Assembly: GCF_032118995.1 (NCBI RefSeq) | Contig: NC_092659.1 | Coordinates: forward strand, 10,333,177 to 10,397,176 | Length of the DNA: 64,000 nucleotides | Source of the DNA: Asterias amurensis | Lineage: Eukaryota > Echinodermata > Asteroidea > Forcipulatida > Asteriidae | Reading direction: 5' to 3' | Shown here: positions 1 to 10,600 of the stretch, piece by piece | Layout: each line of letters begins with the position of its first letter | How positions within the stretch are numbered: the stretch's first letter is position 1 | Program-made: the position numbers and the translations under genes | Notes under the pieces: generated by a model | Told to the model about the DNA's origin: nothing | Database searches by the model: none | What the model saw: the letters and a program-made list of their open reading frames with translations, nothing else

Positions 1-345
1 TCTGGTTCGAATCCTTAGCCATGACACTTGGGCAAGACACTTTACCATTGCTTCGCCCTTCGGATGGGATGTTAACCCATTGGTCCCATGTGTTGTGTAA
101 CGCATGTAAAAGAACCCAGTGCGCTTATCAAAAAGGGAAGGGTTCGCCCCGGTGTTCCTGGCTGTGGCTGCTGTATGCGCCCTAGCACCTTGAAAACTCT
201 TATACATGTAAGGTGCTACATAGTTGGTTCTCAGAATTCATCACTTAACAATAAAAACCTATCTGTCTGAAAGTTTGTATATACTCGGCGCCTTGATTAC
301 CGTGTTTGGTAGATACGTGCGCTTTATAAGACTTCGATATTGAAT
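1..345 (+). mobile_element. tRNA-headed SINE, left end cut by window
   Basis: Begins inside a B-box-like sequence (GGTTCGAATCC), followed by the conserved SINE body (GGGCAAGACACTTTAC) and a tail with GCGCCTTGATTACC and GTGCGCTTTATA. The same order is seen, reversed, at 54240-54493, where the tRNA-like head is complete. It lies in the PUDP intron left of the first visible exon. The family may be one of the Nin-DC or DeuSINE-type SINEs, but I cannot confirm that. Confidence 0.75.
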
Positions 346-378
346 TAAATTAAATTAGATCATTGAGATATCATATAT

Positions 379-515
379 AGGGCGCATACGGCAGCCACAG
401 CCAGGAACATCGGGGCGAACCCTTCCCTTTTTGATAAGCGCACTGGGTTCTTTTACATGCGTTACACAACACATGGGACCAATGGGTTAACATCCCATCC
501 GAAGGACGAAGCAAT
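379..515 (-). repeat. Inverted partial SINE copy
   Basis: Reverse complement of about 50-183, differing at only a few bases, so recent. With the first copy it makes a potential hairpin of about 135-bp arms and a 195-bp loop. Confidence 0.85.
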
Positions 516-712
516 TCCAAGTTATTAATTTAGTATTTGCTTTTAGATTATATATTATTTCTCTGTATAATTTAATACACTCTAGATTTGTTAAATTTCT
601 ATGTACTGTTTAATTCTCACAATTGTTTTTTTTTTTCAACAAGAGTATGGAATAAACGTTTATTGAAAAATGAAAATCATGTTTAACCACAATTAACCTG
701 TGAAACAAGCCT

Positions 713-890
713 GGATTGTGATCTCGAATTCAATCATCTGAAAGCACACAACTTGTGCGACAAGGGTGTTTTTTCTTCCATTATTCTCTCGCAACTTCGA
801 CGACAAGTTGAGTTCTAATTTTTACAGGTTTGTTATTTTATGCATATTACATGTTTAGATACACCAAGTGAGATGACTGGTCTTTGACAA
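713..890 (-). mobile_element. Partial TTAA-type MITE
   Basis: Carries the element's internal landmarks in reverse orientation (AAAGCACACAACTTGTG, ACAAGGGTGTTTTTT, CACCAAGTGAGA). It is truncated and sits just left of a longer copy in the opposite orientation. Confidence 0.6.
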
Positions 891-1034
891 ATACCAAACT
901 TCCAAAGGAATGAGCAGCAAGGCTCACCCATTGTAATTTTGGCTGAAATGACATAACATCAAATTGAATGGGCAGCAAGGCTTTAACCCTTGTAATTTTA
1001 GCTAAAATTACATTAAAAAACACGTGCCAGAAAG

Positions 1035-1367
1035 TTAAAGGCACTGGACACCTTTTGGTAATTGTCAAAGGCCAGTCTTCTCACTTGGTGTATCTCAACT
1101 TATGCATAAAATAACAAACCTGTGAGAATTTGAACTCAATTGGTTTGCGAGATAATGGAAGAAAGAACACCCTTGTTGCACAAGTTGTTTGCTTTCATGC
1201 CTTGAATTTGAGACCTCAACTGATGTCTCAAATTCAATCAAAATGTTTTAGTGAGAAATTACTTCTTTCTCACAATACTATCGACAGCTCTCCGTTGCTA
1301 GTTACCAAGTAGGTTTTTATGCTAACAATTATTTTGAGTGATTACCAATTGTGTCCAGTGCTTTTAA
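1035..1367 (+). mobile_element. TTAA-type MITE copy
   Basis: Starts TTAAAGGCACTGGACACC and ends in the inverted form GTGTCCAGTGCTTTTAA. It shares its internal landmarks with at least seven other copies in the window. The copies meet the flank at TTAA, as expected for piggyBac-like or Kolobok-like transposases; it encodes nothing. Confidence 0.8.
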
Positions 1368-1468
1368 TGGTCACAGCTCTTCACAGTCATAAGCTGGGGT
1401 TATTCAACTAAAATAATATGCTTGTTATATGTCCACATAACAGACTATTTCCATTTGTTTTCCACCAG

Positions 1469-1704
1469 GAGCTGAGAAACTTGTTTGTCATCTCTTCAAA
1501 AATAAGGTTCCCATTGCCGTGGCAACAGGCTCCTCAAGTCGTCTACTTGGACTAAAAACAACAAGACATAAAGAGTTCTTCAAGATGTTTCATCATATAG
1601 TATGTACGGGTGATGACCCTGAGGTCAAACGAGGCAAGCCAGCACCAGATCCATACCTTATTGCATTACAGAGATTCCAAGGAGATATACCTCCTGCAAA
1701 TAAA
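1469..1704 (+). CDS. PUDP: PUDP penultimate coding exon
   Basis: Acceptor TTTTCCACCAG before 1469 and donor GTAAGT at 1705. The first two bases complete a split glycine codon, so the preceding intron is phase 1. It carries the GSSS motif and the motif III lysine. Confidence 0.87.
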
Positions 1705-2393
1705 GTAAGTACAATGTACACACTGCCCCCAACCAGAATACAGAACTAGCAAAAAGGTGTGTTATAAACTGCACTATTTATAAGAACTTCACAATCACGC
1801 ACCTTTACCTAGAAACACTTACAAGATTGTTATGGAAAGGTTTTCAGTAACACCATGCTTGTACAGTATTTAAGCAGCATCAGAGTCCAGCTTTCTCCAA
1901 AAGACGATCAGAGCATACTGATCGAAATGTCAAGTTAAACCAACGGTTCTTTTCAGAACCACCCCAACTCGTATAGAGATAGTCTTTACATGGTGTTACA
2001 GCAAGCCTTTCCATAGCCTTATCCACCATGCAAAGTTTCAAATCTTACTTATAAAATAAGATTGTCACAAAAATTAATGGGTTGGTTTGGTATTCATGGC
2101 ATTGTTCAAAATCAAACAACAGCATTGCATGAATTGGAAGAGTTGACACAAATGAATCTCCAAGTAAAACTTTGACTTACTTGTGATGCATGGTTGATTC
2201 AATCCAGGTTCTTGTCTTTGAGGATGCTATCAATGGTGTTATATCTGGCAAGGCTGCTGGGATGAATGTAGTATGTGTACCTGACCCAAGAATGGACAAG
2301 TCACTTGCTCACGATGCTGATTTGGTTGTCACATCATTAGAAGATATTGTGCCAGAGGAGTGGGGACTACCACCATATGATCAAAGTCTTTAA
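1469..2393 (+). CDS. PUDP: Pseudouridine-5'-phosphatase-like HAD hydrolase (3' part)
   Basis: The last two coding exons (1469-1704 and 2208-2393) join in frame at a phase-0 intron and give about 140 residues. Known role of the family: a cytosolic, Mg-dependent haloacid dehalogenase-type phosphatase that dephosphorylates pseudouridine 5'-monophosphate from RNA turnover. Visible hallmarks are HAD motif II (AVATGSSS), the PUDP-like block TSRHKEFF-type (TTRHKEFFKMF), GDDPEVKRGKPAPDPYL with the motif III lysine, and motif IV VFEDAINGV with the metal-binding acidic pair. The C-terminus EWGLPPYDQSL resembles the vertebrate protein. The N-terminal part with the nucleophile DxDG motif lies left of the window, so catalytic completeness cannot be judged. 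Related HDHD1 paralogues or insect GS1-like proteins cannot be excluded. Confidence 0.88.
1831..2015. mobile_element. MITE with AACACCAT inverted termini, in PUDP intron
   Basis: Termini TATGGAAAGGTTTTCAGT and the inverted AGCAAGCCTTTCCATA, each next to AACACCATG or its complement. The same termini and the same core (GATCAGAGCATACTGATCGA) occur at 35774-35957. Confidence 0.75.
2208..2393 (+). CDS. PUDP: PUDP last coding exon
   Basis: Acceptor TTCAATCCAG, then 61 codons and TAA at 2391-2393. It holds motif IV (VFEDAINGV) and the usual helix after it (AAGMNVVCVPDP). Confidence 0.9.
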   Translation, partial: VLVFEDAINGVISGKAAGMNVVCVPDPRMDKSLAHDADLVVTSLEDIVPEEWGLPPYDQSL

Positions 2394-2449
2394 GTATAAA
2401 TCATATCAACTCCTTTCAGATGTGAGGTTTTAGTTATAAATATGTTTGC

Positions 2450-2455
2450 AATAAA
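2450..2455 (+). promoter_or_regulatory. Likely poly(A) signal of PUDP
   Basis: AATAAA lies 57 bases after the PUDP stop codon. No other gene reads through here. Confidence 0.5.
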
Positions 2456-3054
2456 CCCAGTACAATCATTGTGTGTGGTGAGCGTGAATGAGGTGAGATT
2501 CCTATGTACTCAAGTGCAGTGTTTGCATGATTGAGACTGAGACTTAAGTTCAGTGCTTGCATGGTTTCAGGAGGCTTGATTCAAAATGACTGGGGTTCAT
2601 TGTACTGTTTCCCTACTCCCTTTTTAATTCCCAACAAATTGGTTATTATACAAAACTTTAAAGATTTACATTTAATTTAAACAAAAAAGTGTTTTTGTAT
2701 ATTAATTTGTAAATATCCATTGTGATATAAAACTCAGTACCTGAAGTGGCTTAAGTTTTATTCTGAACATTCCTATATAAAATGCGTGTCTTGTGCCATC
2801 ATTCAGAAATCAAAATTCTATTTTTTATAAGATATTATTAATTGTGGTTATAATGTGTAGGTAGTTACAGGTTCATAAAAGGTCACTACCGTTTGATTCC
2901 GTTGGTTAAGATTTGTTCAAAGCTGTATGAGAGCACACATTATTGAATCAAGAATTTTGACACTAAATATTTTAGAGTAACATAAAAAATTGACATTAAA
3001 TAATTAATATGTAGCACAATATTGACATTAGGGCGGGGCACAAATTGTTCTAAC

Positions 3055-3137
3055 GCAGGGTGGTCACGTGGCCGTGCAATAAAGGCCCTTGCCTTCGGCT
3101 TGGGCTTTTAATCGCACGGCCACGACCCTGCCGGTTT
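3055..3137. repeat. GC-rich foldback (GGCCGTGC...GCACGGCC)
   Basis: Near-palindrome CGTGGCCGTGCAATAAAGG...TTTTAATCGCACGGCCACG. The same core is at 57080-57177, 57962-58070 and 58385-58485, so it is the centre of a dispersed family. Confidence 0.7.
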
Positions 3138-3936
3138 TAAATGGGAGTTTGATTTGAGAACTCGTCCCTCCCCTTCTATTCCCTTCATGAAGAAATCCAA
3201 GATCATCGGCGGGTTGTGAGTTTACTGGCCAGAAGCTGAAATACCTGCCTGTCAACAATCATACTAGGTGCTACAAGAACACCTCAACAATTGCTACATT
3301 TAATTATAATGATTTTATAACCGTAATGTTTGAAAGCTCTGAAACCTGGATTTGTTCTTTTCTGTTTTAAACCATTCACGATAATGATGGTGCAACTAGA
3401 AACATTTAAAATGTTGGGAGAGTTGAAAGCTAACGGCTTAATTTGAACCTACAGTCATGTGAAGAGGCCAGATTCAAATGATCACAATTGTACAATCTGG
3501 GGAGTGTCCAGGGGACTGTAAATTGGTGCATGAAGTGGTTACTCAAAAATAATTATAGAAATTGATAGAAAACAATTACATTGTCCCCTTTGTGGTTGCT
3601 TTCTTTCCTTGCCCCCTTTCACTGCCAGACTGTGTTTCTTTGTATAGCCCCTAGAAGAAATACTTGTAGTATTATTATTATTATTGGATTGATTTACACT
3701 GGGTGTGTTCGATTAGCTTCCCCAGGCCCACCCTGCGGTGCTCACTCGGATGAGCCTCTGACAAGAGCTAATCGAACGTTCACACTCGCCCTCTTGTGGT
3801 GACGTCATGCACAATACAATACAATACAATACAATTGGTTTTTATATAGCGCCATTTCATTTAGACCACAGCGCTTTAAATGAACAATAGCAATGCAGAT
3901 AATACAACAAATGAATAATAAAGCAATAAACAGACA

Positions 3937-4686
3937 CTAAGGAAAAAGATGTTTTTTAAGTGCTTTCTTGAAAATAGGCAGTGAAATTGAGGTGCGTATT
4001 GTGATGGGAAGATGGTTCCACAGTCCTGGAGCGGCTAAGGAAAATGATTTAGATGCAGCGGATTGAAGAGATTTGCTGCTCGGTTTATTTTCAGCAAGAC
4101 GGGTTTTGTCTGATGCTGAGCGAAGCCCAGCCCTAGTTTGAATGTGAAAAGAAAAACAAGATGAAAGATATGCTGGTGCAAGTCCATTTAAGCATTTATA
4201 CACATGCACCAATATTTTGAATTGAATGCGCGCTTTCACCGGGAGCCAATGTAGCTTTTTGAGAAAAGGAGTTGCATGATCATGTTTAGACGCACAAAAT
4301 ATTAGTTTGGCAGCCCAATTCTGAAGATGTTGAAGTCTATTAATTTGAGTTGTGTTCGCTCCAAGTAAAAGTGCGTTGCCATAGTCCAATCGTGAAAGAA
4401 CAAGAGACCTTGTAACACTGCTACATGTGCCAACGTCTAGAAACCTTCTTATACGTGTAATGTTACGCAGATGGTATGACACAGACCTAGACAATGATGT
4501 TATTTGTGAAGACATAGACATAAGATTGTCAAAGACAATGCCAAGGTTCCGAACAGTTTTAGTGGGTGTGATAATTTCATCTCCAATATGCAGTTGAACA
4601 CTGGGCATGAGGCGATTGAAATGAGGTGAGGTTGCAACAAAGAACTTGGTTTTATTGTTGTTTAGTTTCAACATATTTTCAGTCAT
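3937..4686 (-). pseudogene. LINE RT, C-terminal part
   Basis: About 250 codons open to the stop. It contains the LGIVFD block, the SRLDYGNAL block and the LHWLPV and PGLWNHLP blocks typical of CR1/L2/Rex-type RT C-termini. The catalytic YADD is encoded just upstream in this same frame, at 4783-4794. Confidence 0.85.
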
Positions 4687-4700
4687 CCAGGATTTTAATT

Positions 4701-5231
4701 CTACAATGCACTTTGTGAGCGCCTGTAAGACAGACTGAATAGATGATGAATCCGAAGGTGTGAAACTGGTATAAATCTGAATATCATCAGCATAGATGTG
4801 ATAGAGTAGATTGTTCCCCTTGATCTGTTGATGATTCTACCAATGGGAATGGTGTAAATGGTAAAGGATTTCGGTCCAACAATTGATCCTTGCGGCAATC
4901 CATAAAGCATATCGTGTGAGGCTGAATAAGTATTGTCTATCAAAACCTGTGTTCTACCACTGAAGTAAGACTTAAACCACTCAAGAGCTGTCCCTGTAAT
5001 GCCAATCTCACATTCTAATCTGTTGAAAAGGACATAGTGATTAACATTGTCGAATGCGGCACTTAGGTCTAAAAGCACCAGGAACACGCCCTTCTGATTG
5101 TGGATCATGCCCATGATATCACTTTTGACTTTCAGTAGTGCGGTTTCAGTACTATGAGACACACAATAAGCTGACTGAAATTCCTCACCCAAACCGTTTT
5201 TAACAATGTGATCATTGATGTTGTTGACCAC
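4701..5231 (-). pseudogene. LINE RT, palm domain, frameshifted
   Basis: Contains the RT blocks QSAYCVSHSTETALL, LDLSAAFD and LPQGSIVGP. A one-base shift near 4825 puts the following YADD motif into another frame, so the gene is dead. Confidence 0.85.
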
Positions 5232-5302
5232 ATGTTTCTCTATCAGCTTAGATAAGAACTTGATGTTAGCGACAGGACGATAGTTCTTGAGTTCGTCTGG
5301 AT

Positions 5303-5554
5303 TCAGTGACCGCTTCTTAATGAGAGGGTTGTATGCTTTAGAATACTTGGGAAAATGCCTGTAGTGAGAGACTTATTTATGATGCGTGTTAAAACCGGTA
5401 GAAATATGGAAACATTATCTTTAAGAAACCAAGTGGGTACAGGATCCAATATACAACTTTTTGTGGCAGCTTTGTTAACAAGCTTAATAACATCTTCTTC
5501 AGACACTTGACTGAATTCAGCACCTGGGGCCAGCCCCAAAGTGACCCACTCCAA
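5303..5554 (-). pseudogene. LINE RT, N-terminal fragment
   Basis: Contains KSCILDPVPTWFLKD, the conserved start of LINE RT domains (S-x-x-D-P-x-P). It breaks before the next block, and the 5' part runs into the MITE at 5520. Confidence 0.7.
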
Positions 5555-5654
5555 AAGCAGGGCACTAGGGGCCGACCCGGGTGAGCCCCTGGCATGACGT
5601 CAAAGCTATTGGAACATACCGGGGTCGACCCGGGGAAGCTTATCGAATGCACCC

Positions 5655-7665
5655 ACAGATTGTTTAGAGTTTTACAGTGTTGATGGTACTTTGGGAATAT
5701 ATTACCTTGCACATTGCTGTACTTCAGGTAGAAATGTATCTCAGCTTAGGGCATTTGGTACTGGTACATAAATGGTTCCAAGTATTATTTTACAACTGAT
5801 ATTGAGAAAAAATAACATTATCATGGATTTTGACAATGTTCACTCTTTCTGGTAAGTGTCAACCATTTATCATTTGTATTTGTCAATAGTTCTAGAGCCA
5901 CAGTTAATTGATAACCCGAGGTAGGATACTCATATAATCCCTACAGTCAATGGTGTATTAGAAATAAGGCACATGGTCAAATCATTCTGATTTAATATCA
6001 AATACAATTTATTTACATTTTGTACAAAAATGAAGACATAAATGTTTTAAGTAAAAAACTCTTGTAACTGCCCAGGAATAAACTACGCACAACACTTGTG
6101 TACATGACACGGATGGTATCAAACAATGTCTCGTTGTGATTGGTTCATTGGTATGGCCTTTACAACAAAGTGCCTGTCCTGAGCAATATAGTGGTGGCTA
6201 GCTGCATTATGAATAGGGTTCTTACTAAACGGGTCATGTTCACCACGACCAGGGCCCATTTTCATGGCTCTGCTTACCACTGAATTCTGCGCTTACGGTC
6301 ATCATTCACCACCTACCTGCAAGCGCCAAATTTCTGTGCTACATGTAGCTTTGTAAGTACGATCACACAGGAGCCAAAATCCCCCGCTAACCGGTGAAAT
6401 ACATACACTTCAGAATTCCCTGCTTCCGTAAGCACTGATTCTTTGCTAACGGTAAGCATAGCCATGAAATTGGGTCCAGGTCTTTTTCTATATTTCCACA
6501 AGAATCTAAACATTATGCATTGATCTTGCACATACATGTCATATTAACTTTTAATGTTTACACTTGCATTTGCCTACTCTTTATTTGCAACAATGTTATT
6601 TGTTAGTCAATGCGCCGGTAGAGGGCGTGGCATCGACTGGCTCAGATGTTGGTTCGGAGGAATGGGCAAGTCTATGAATCTGGATCAATGCCATGCAGAA
6701 ATCTCTCCTGCAGTAATTCATGCTGCGATAATGGCGTCTATTAGGCCGTTCAGACACAGTGCTAAAGTTAGTTTAACTCATGGTTCAACCCAATTGAGGT
6801 TCAACTCTGTGTGTCTGAACAGTACTGAAATTAGTCCGAATTGAGTTCAACCCACAAAAGATAGACCATCCAGCAAGGGGGTTAATCTTTAGACCGCTTT
6901 TGGTTTATCTTTTAACACCGAGTGTAAAAAACAAACAAAAAAACATCTGGTTTAAATTATAACAGACGACCCATTGACCTCCGTAATCATTACGTAAATA
7001 CACTGTGACCAATGAACAGGACAATAAACCGGATGTTAGTAACGGGGTCATGATTGACCTCTTAAAACCAAAGATAAACCGTATCGGGTTTAACTCAGTA
7101 CTGTCTAATCACAAGGGGAACAACTTTTTAACACCACCACGAAAATTAAACGGGTTAAAAATGGTCGCAGTTACACCCAGGTCGTAAATAATCACCGACT
7201 GAAAATGTCCTGATGGTCTAAGCTCAGGCACAGTGTGATCCTGAAAAGTCAGTTGCAGACTGTTTTTTGTTGACGCAAGGTCGACCTGAGGCCGGTTTGA
7301 GTTGACTGCACTATGAGCTTGCTGTGGACCTGTCATATCAATACCGTGTAACACGTGTGAATGGTAAAAATGGCAACATGCATTTAATGAATATTTCTAC
7401 ATTTTTCATTAGTTATGTGCACATGTCCATAATGGCTTCACAAATGAGTTGCATGTCTGATGACTCTTTCTATGGTCCATGTATTCATCTTAAGATCAAA
7501 TAGTTCAACTTTGAAAAGCCAAGTTTGGTTTTTACAAGGGCGTTACTACACCTCTCAGCAAGCCGCACAATCTACAGTTGACTATTTTGTATTCCACACA
7601 AATAGCATCACGTCATAAATCCTAGTGGTTGCCAATCACAAATACATACTGCTACAGACTTCAAG
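5655..7665. other. Intergenic between PUDP-side repeats and ZNHIT1 3' end
   Basis: One MITE (6252-6477) is recognisable. Around 6740-6850 there is a short inverted motif (TTCAGACACAGTGCTAAA, repeated inverted as TGTGTGTCTGAACAGTACT) that looks like another small TIR element. I see no coding exon. It should include the ZNHIT1 3' UTR at its right end. Confidence 0.6.
6252..6477. mobile_element. MITE with GGGCCCAATTTCATG termini
   Basis: Terminal inverted repeats GGGCCCATTTTCATGGCTCT and AGCCATGAAATTGGGTCC. Other copies are at 27208-27457, 42133-42361, 52573-52843 and 57178-57427. Confidence 0.8.
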
Positions 7666-7687
7666 CTACACAGTCCACTTCAGGCAT
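7666..7687 (-). CDS. ZNHIT1: ZNHIT1 exon 5 (terminal)
   Basis: Only 22 bases: completes an arginine, then CLKWTV and TAG. The acceptor is a T-run plus AG. The hexapeptide equals the conserved end of the family, which makes this tiny exon secure. Confidence 0.9.
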
Positions 7688-10600
7688 CTAAAAAAATGCA
7701 AGAAACATTAAATACATTAAATCTGAGTGATACATGTACCAACCACAAGGTCTTACACCTGAAACAAAATTATGCAATTAATAGCATTGATGGATGAAAG
7801 ATAATAGTTATATCGAACAGTCGGCCTACTACATTTGTTCTGCATCAGTCATGCAATGATTAATGTGTGCACAATCAGAAATTAAAAATAAAAAGCAACT
7901 TGGTTCATTTGTAAAACATTGAATAAATCAGTAATGAAGTCTATCTGAAAAATTGTCACAGTTTTATCTGTACATGACAAAATGTACATTGAATTTACGA
8001 AAAGTGCATAAGTACATGTTCAGAATTGCTTCTCTCCACCCAGGGGTAAATGGGTACCTGTGAGGGCAGAGATGGTTCTTGTGATTGATTTAGCCGGGTA
8101 GCACAATGTTGCCAGGCTGTATACTCCAAGGGAGCTAAGATGGTTAAGGAGTGAATTAAGGCACAGTGACCAGGGGTATGGTGGAAGCGCTCTGAGACGC
8201 CCTTCGGGTGTGAAAGGCGCTATATAAAAACTGGTTGTTATTATTATTATTATTATTAATCCTTTCCAACTCTTTAGTTTTCAATGAACAAATCACTGAC
8301 GCTCCTAATGTCGTATACAATGGGTCTGTTTAGACTTCTAGTCAGACCATCAGTAATACTCTTAAGCCTTGTTCCCATTGGACTTTTTCTTATGTTGCCA
8401 CGCTGGCCTTAGTATAATTCTACTGTGCAGTCCTAAATGGAAATATATTTTGCGATGTTTGCAAAGCGTTTTACAGCGTGGTCAGGGTAGGTTTACAGTG
8501 CAGAGTTCCCCCACTGGACCTTTTAGCAGCCCGGTTAAGTTACATGTACCGTGGCTGTGCAAGAGTTTCCTCAACCTCTTTCGGCCTGTTAGTTTTCAAC
8601 ACGGTCGTGGTAGGGCAGTTTACCATGCGTCCCCATTGGATTTAATTTTGTAATTCCACAGAAATGTAAAAAATAGTTAATGCCTGACGTTTCGACCCTA
8701 GCAGAGTCTTTCTCGAAGGCTTAATGACAACACAACAAACATGAACAGGTAACTAGGTGAAACATAAGCAGTGAAGTGGAAATACATGAATGGGGTTAGA
8801 AAGCATACCGAAAAAGCAAGGGGTAAACAGTGAATAGGGGGACAAAAAGGGGGGGGGGGGTGTGAAGGGAAGGGACTGGCTTGACCACAAGAAGATGGAA
8901 ACACAAAGGACAATATCAAGGGTGGGGAGGTGGGATAAAAAAGTACTTGATTAGTGAATGAGGCTCAGGCTAAAAGGCTGAGGGGAAAAAGGAGACAGCA
9001 AAACAAAAGGTTTATTAGTCGTTTCCTTCTTGGATGTTCAGACCATGGGGTTGAATGGTCTGGAGGCGTCTAATCCACATAAATGTCACGTTTTGTTAAC
9101 AACAAATGCCAATGGTAACATGACTTTAAGACACTCCATCACCCAGGGTGCAATTAATTTGTTACCTTGTGTCTTGATGAGTTCCAAGGCACTTGATGCT
9201 GCAGTATCTTGCTCCACAACTCACACAGGTATATGTAGATGGAAAACTGAATGTTGTTATTAAGGCTACAAGAATGTGCATAGAATGTGCATATGTGATT
9301 TGAGGCATTGCATGGTGAGGTATCAATGTATATTTGGTTTGCGGTAACACCATGTGTGTATCTAGTTGCCTGGTAGAGTTTGTTCTTTTGAGAACTATCT
9401 TTCTATATTCTACTACCGCGGAGTAGACTTATCGGGAGATGTGCATCTGTACATACAAAGTCAAGTACATGTTGACAGAGATGCCAAGTCCAGAGGCCAG
9501 CTATGCGTGAGATTTTTCAAAGCTCACCGAATTTTAGCTGAACCTGCTGGGAGAAAGCGTGCGTTTGCCCCCTGTTTGTACAGCAGCTCAAGTTGATGAT
9601 TCTGATAAACTGCGTGCAATCTGAAGATGGTGCAAACATTGTAGATTGCGTTTTTTGTACACACGAGTGCGATTTGGCAATGCATTGTCGTTTATTTTTA
9701 TTATTTTCCCGGTCTGGCCCCAATGCTTGAGAAAATGGTTGCTGTGAGACAGAGCCCAAATGTGTGAGTCTCACGCCTTATGGGTGAGACTTGGTAGGTC
9801 TGTGTTGAACCTCTGAGTATTTCAATATTGGTTTGAAACGTTTATCCCAATCCATATAGTACTAAGATGATGGGTGAGTAATCATTCATGTCATTAGCTC
9901 CACTTGTTTATAGTCTGACATTGACAGCCAAATAACAAAATCCAGAATTAACGCATAGCTGATAAGAGCAATAACATTTTGCATCTCTTTTCTAGCTATT
10001 TATTTTCACTCTTTTGTGCAAGAAAAAGGGTTTGACACCAGCAAAACTTAAATTGTAATTGCTATAATAAAAAATAAAAAAATGATATTATTCAAAACAT
10101 TACTGCCTGTGATCTGGGGGAACTACAATCCATTTTTCAGGGGAGGGCAATGAAAGGTTTACTGAGGACTTAGCTCGGTTCATACTTCTTGTGTATGCGA
10201 ACTTGATACAAGTTTTGATGTCACAGCCCTATTTTCACTGCAAATGTTTTGCAGGAGTTGAGCATGTCTCAACTGATGCAAACTATTTGTTGCAAATTTT
10301 GTCGCAAAAATTTGTAATGCATTCACATGAAAAGGGCTTTAGTCTCGAAAGTCTACTATGGTTTTTCATGGAAAACGACAGTTAGGCAGGAGAGTGCACT
10401 GTAACATTCATTACTCATATTCATGTTCTTGTTTTGCTAATGTACATCCCCCATGTAATTCGATAATATTGAGTAATTATTGAAATACTACACGAATCAA
10501 AACTATTTTAACTTTAACCCAAGATTCAAGTGTGGGTTCGAATCCCGGTCGTGACACTTGTGTCCTTGAGCAAGATACTTTACTATAATTGCTTCTCTTC

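Larger units (their letters stand above)
3813..5519 (-). mobile_element. 5'-truncated non-LTR retrotransposon (CR1/L2-like)
   Basis: It has a reverse transcriptase remnant and a 3' tail of ATTGT pentamers (read as ACAAT on + at 3811-3835). Just inside the tail is GGCGCTATATAAAAACC, shared with the SINE tails of this window. It is flanked by GCAC at 3809-3812 and 5520-5523, a short target duplication within the hAT MITE. Truncation near the start of the RT domain leaves no endonuclease. Clade assignment from RT style (STETALLKV, LPQGSIVGP) is tentative. Confidence 0.88.
3701..5654 (+). mobile_element. hAT-type MITE interrupted by a LINE
   Basis: Left terminus GGGTGTGTTCGATTAGCTTC and right terminus GAAGCTTATCGAATGCACCC are inverted repeats. 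The two halves (3701-3812 and 5520-5654) match the start and end of the uninterrupted copy at 55914-56164, which has a clean 8-bp target duplication. The interruption is the LINE at 3813-5519. Confidence 0.85.

Noticed and set aside
8698..8919. Open frame on the - strand with Pro/Phe-rich sequence
   Set aside because: Arises from a G/A-rich low-complexity stretch (poly-G at 8851-8860) and has no similarity I recognise.
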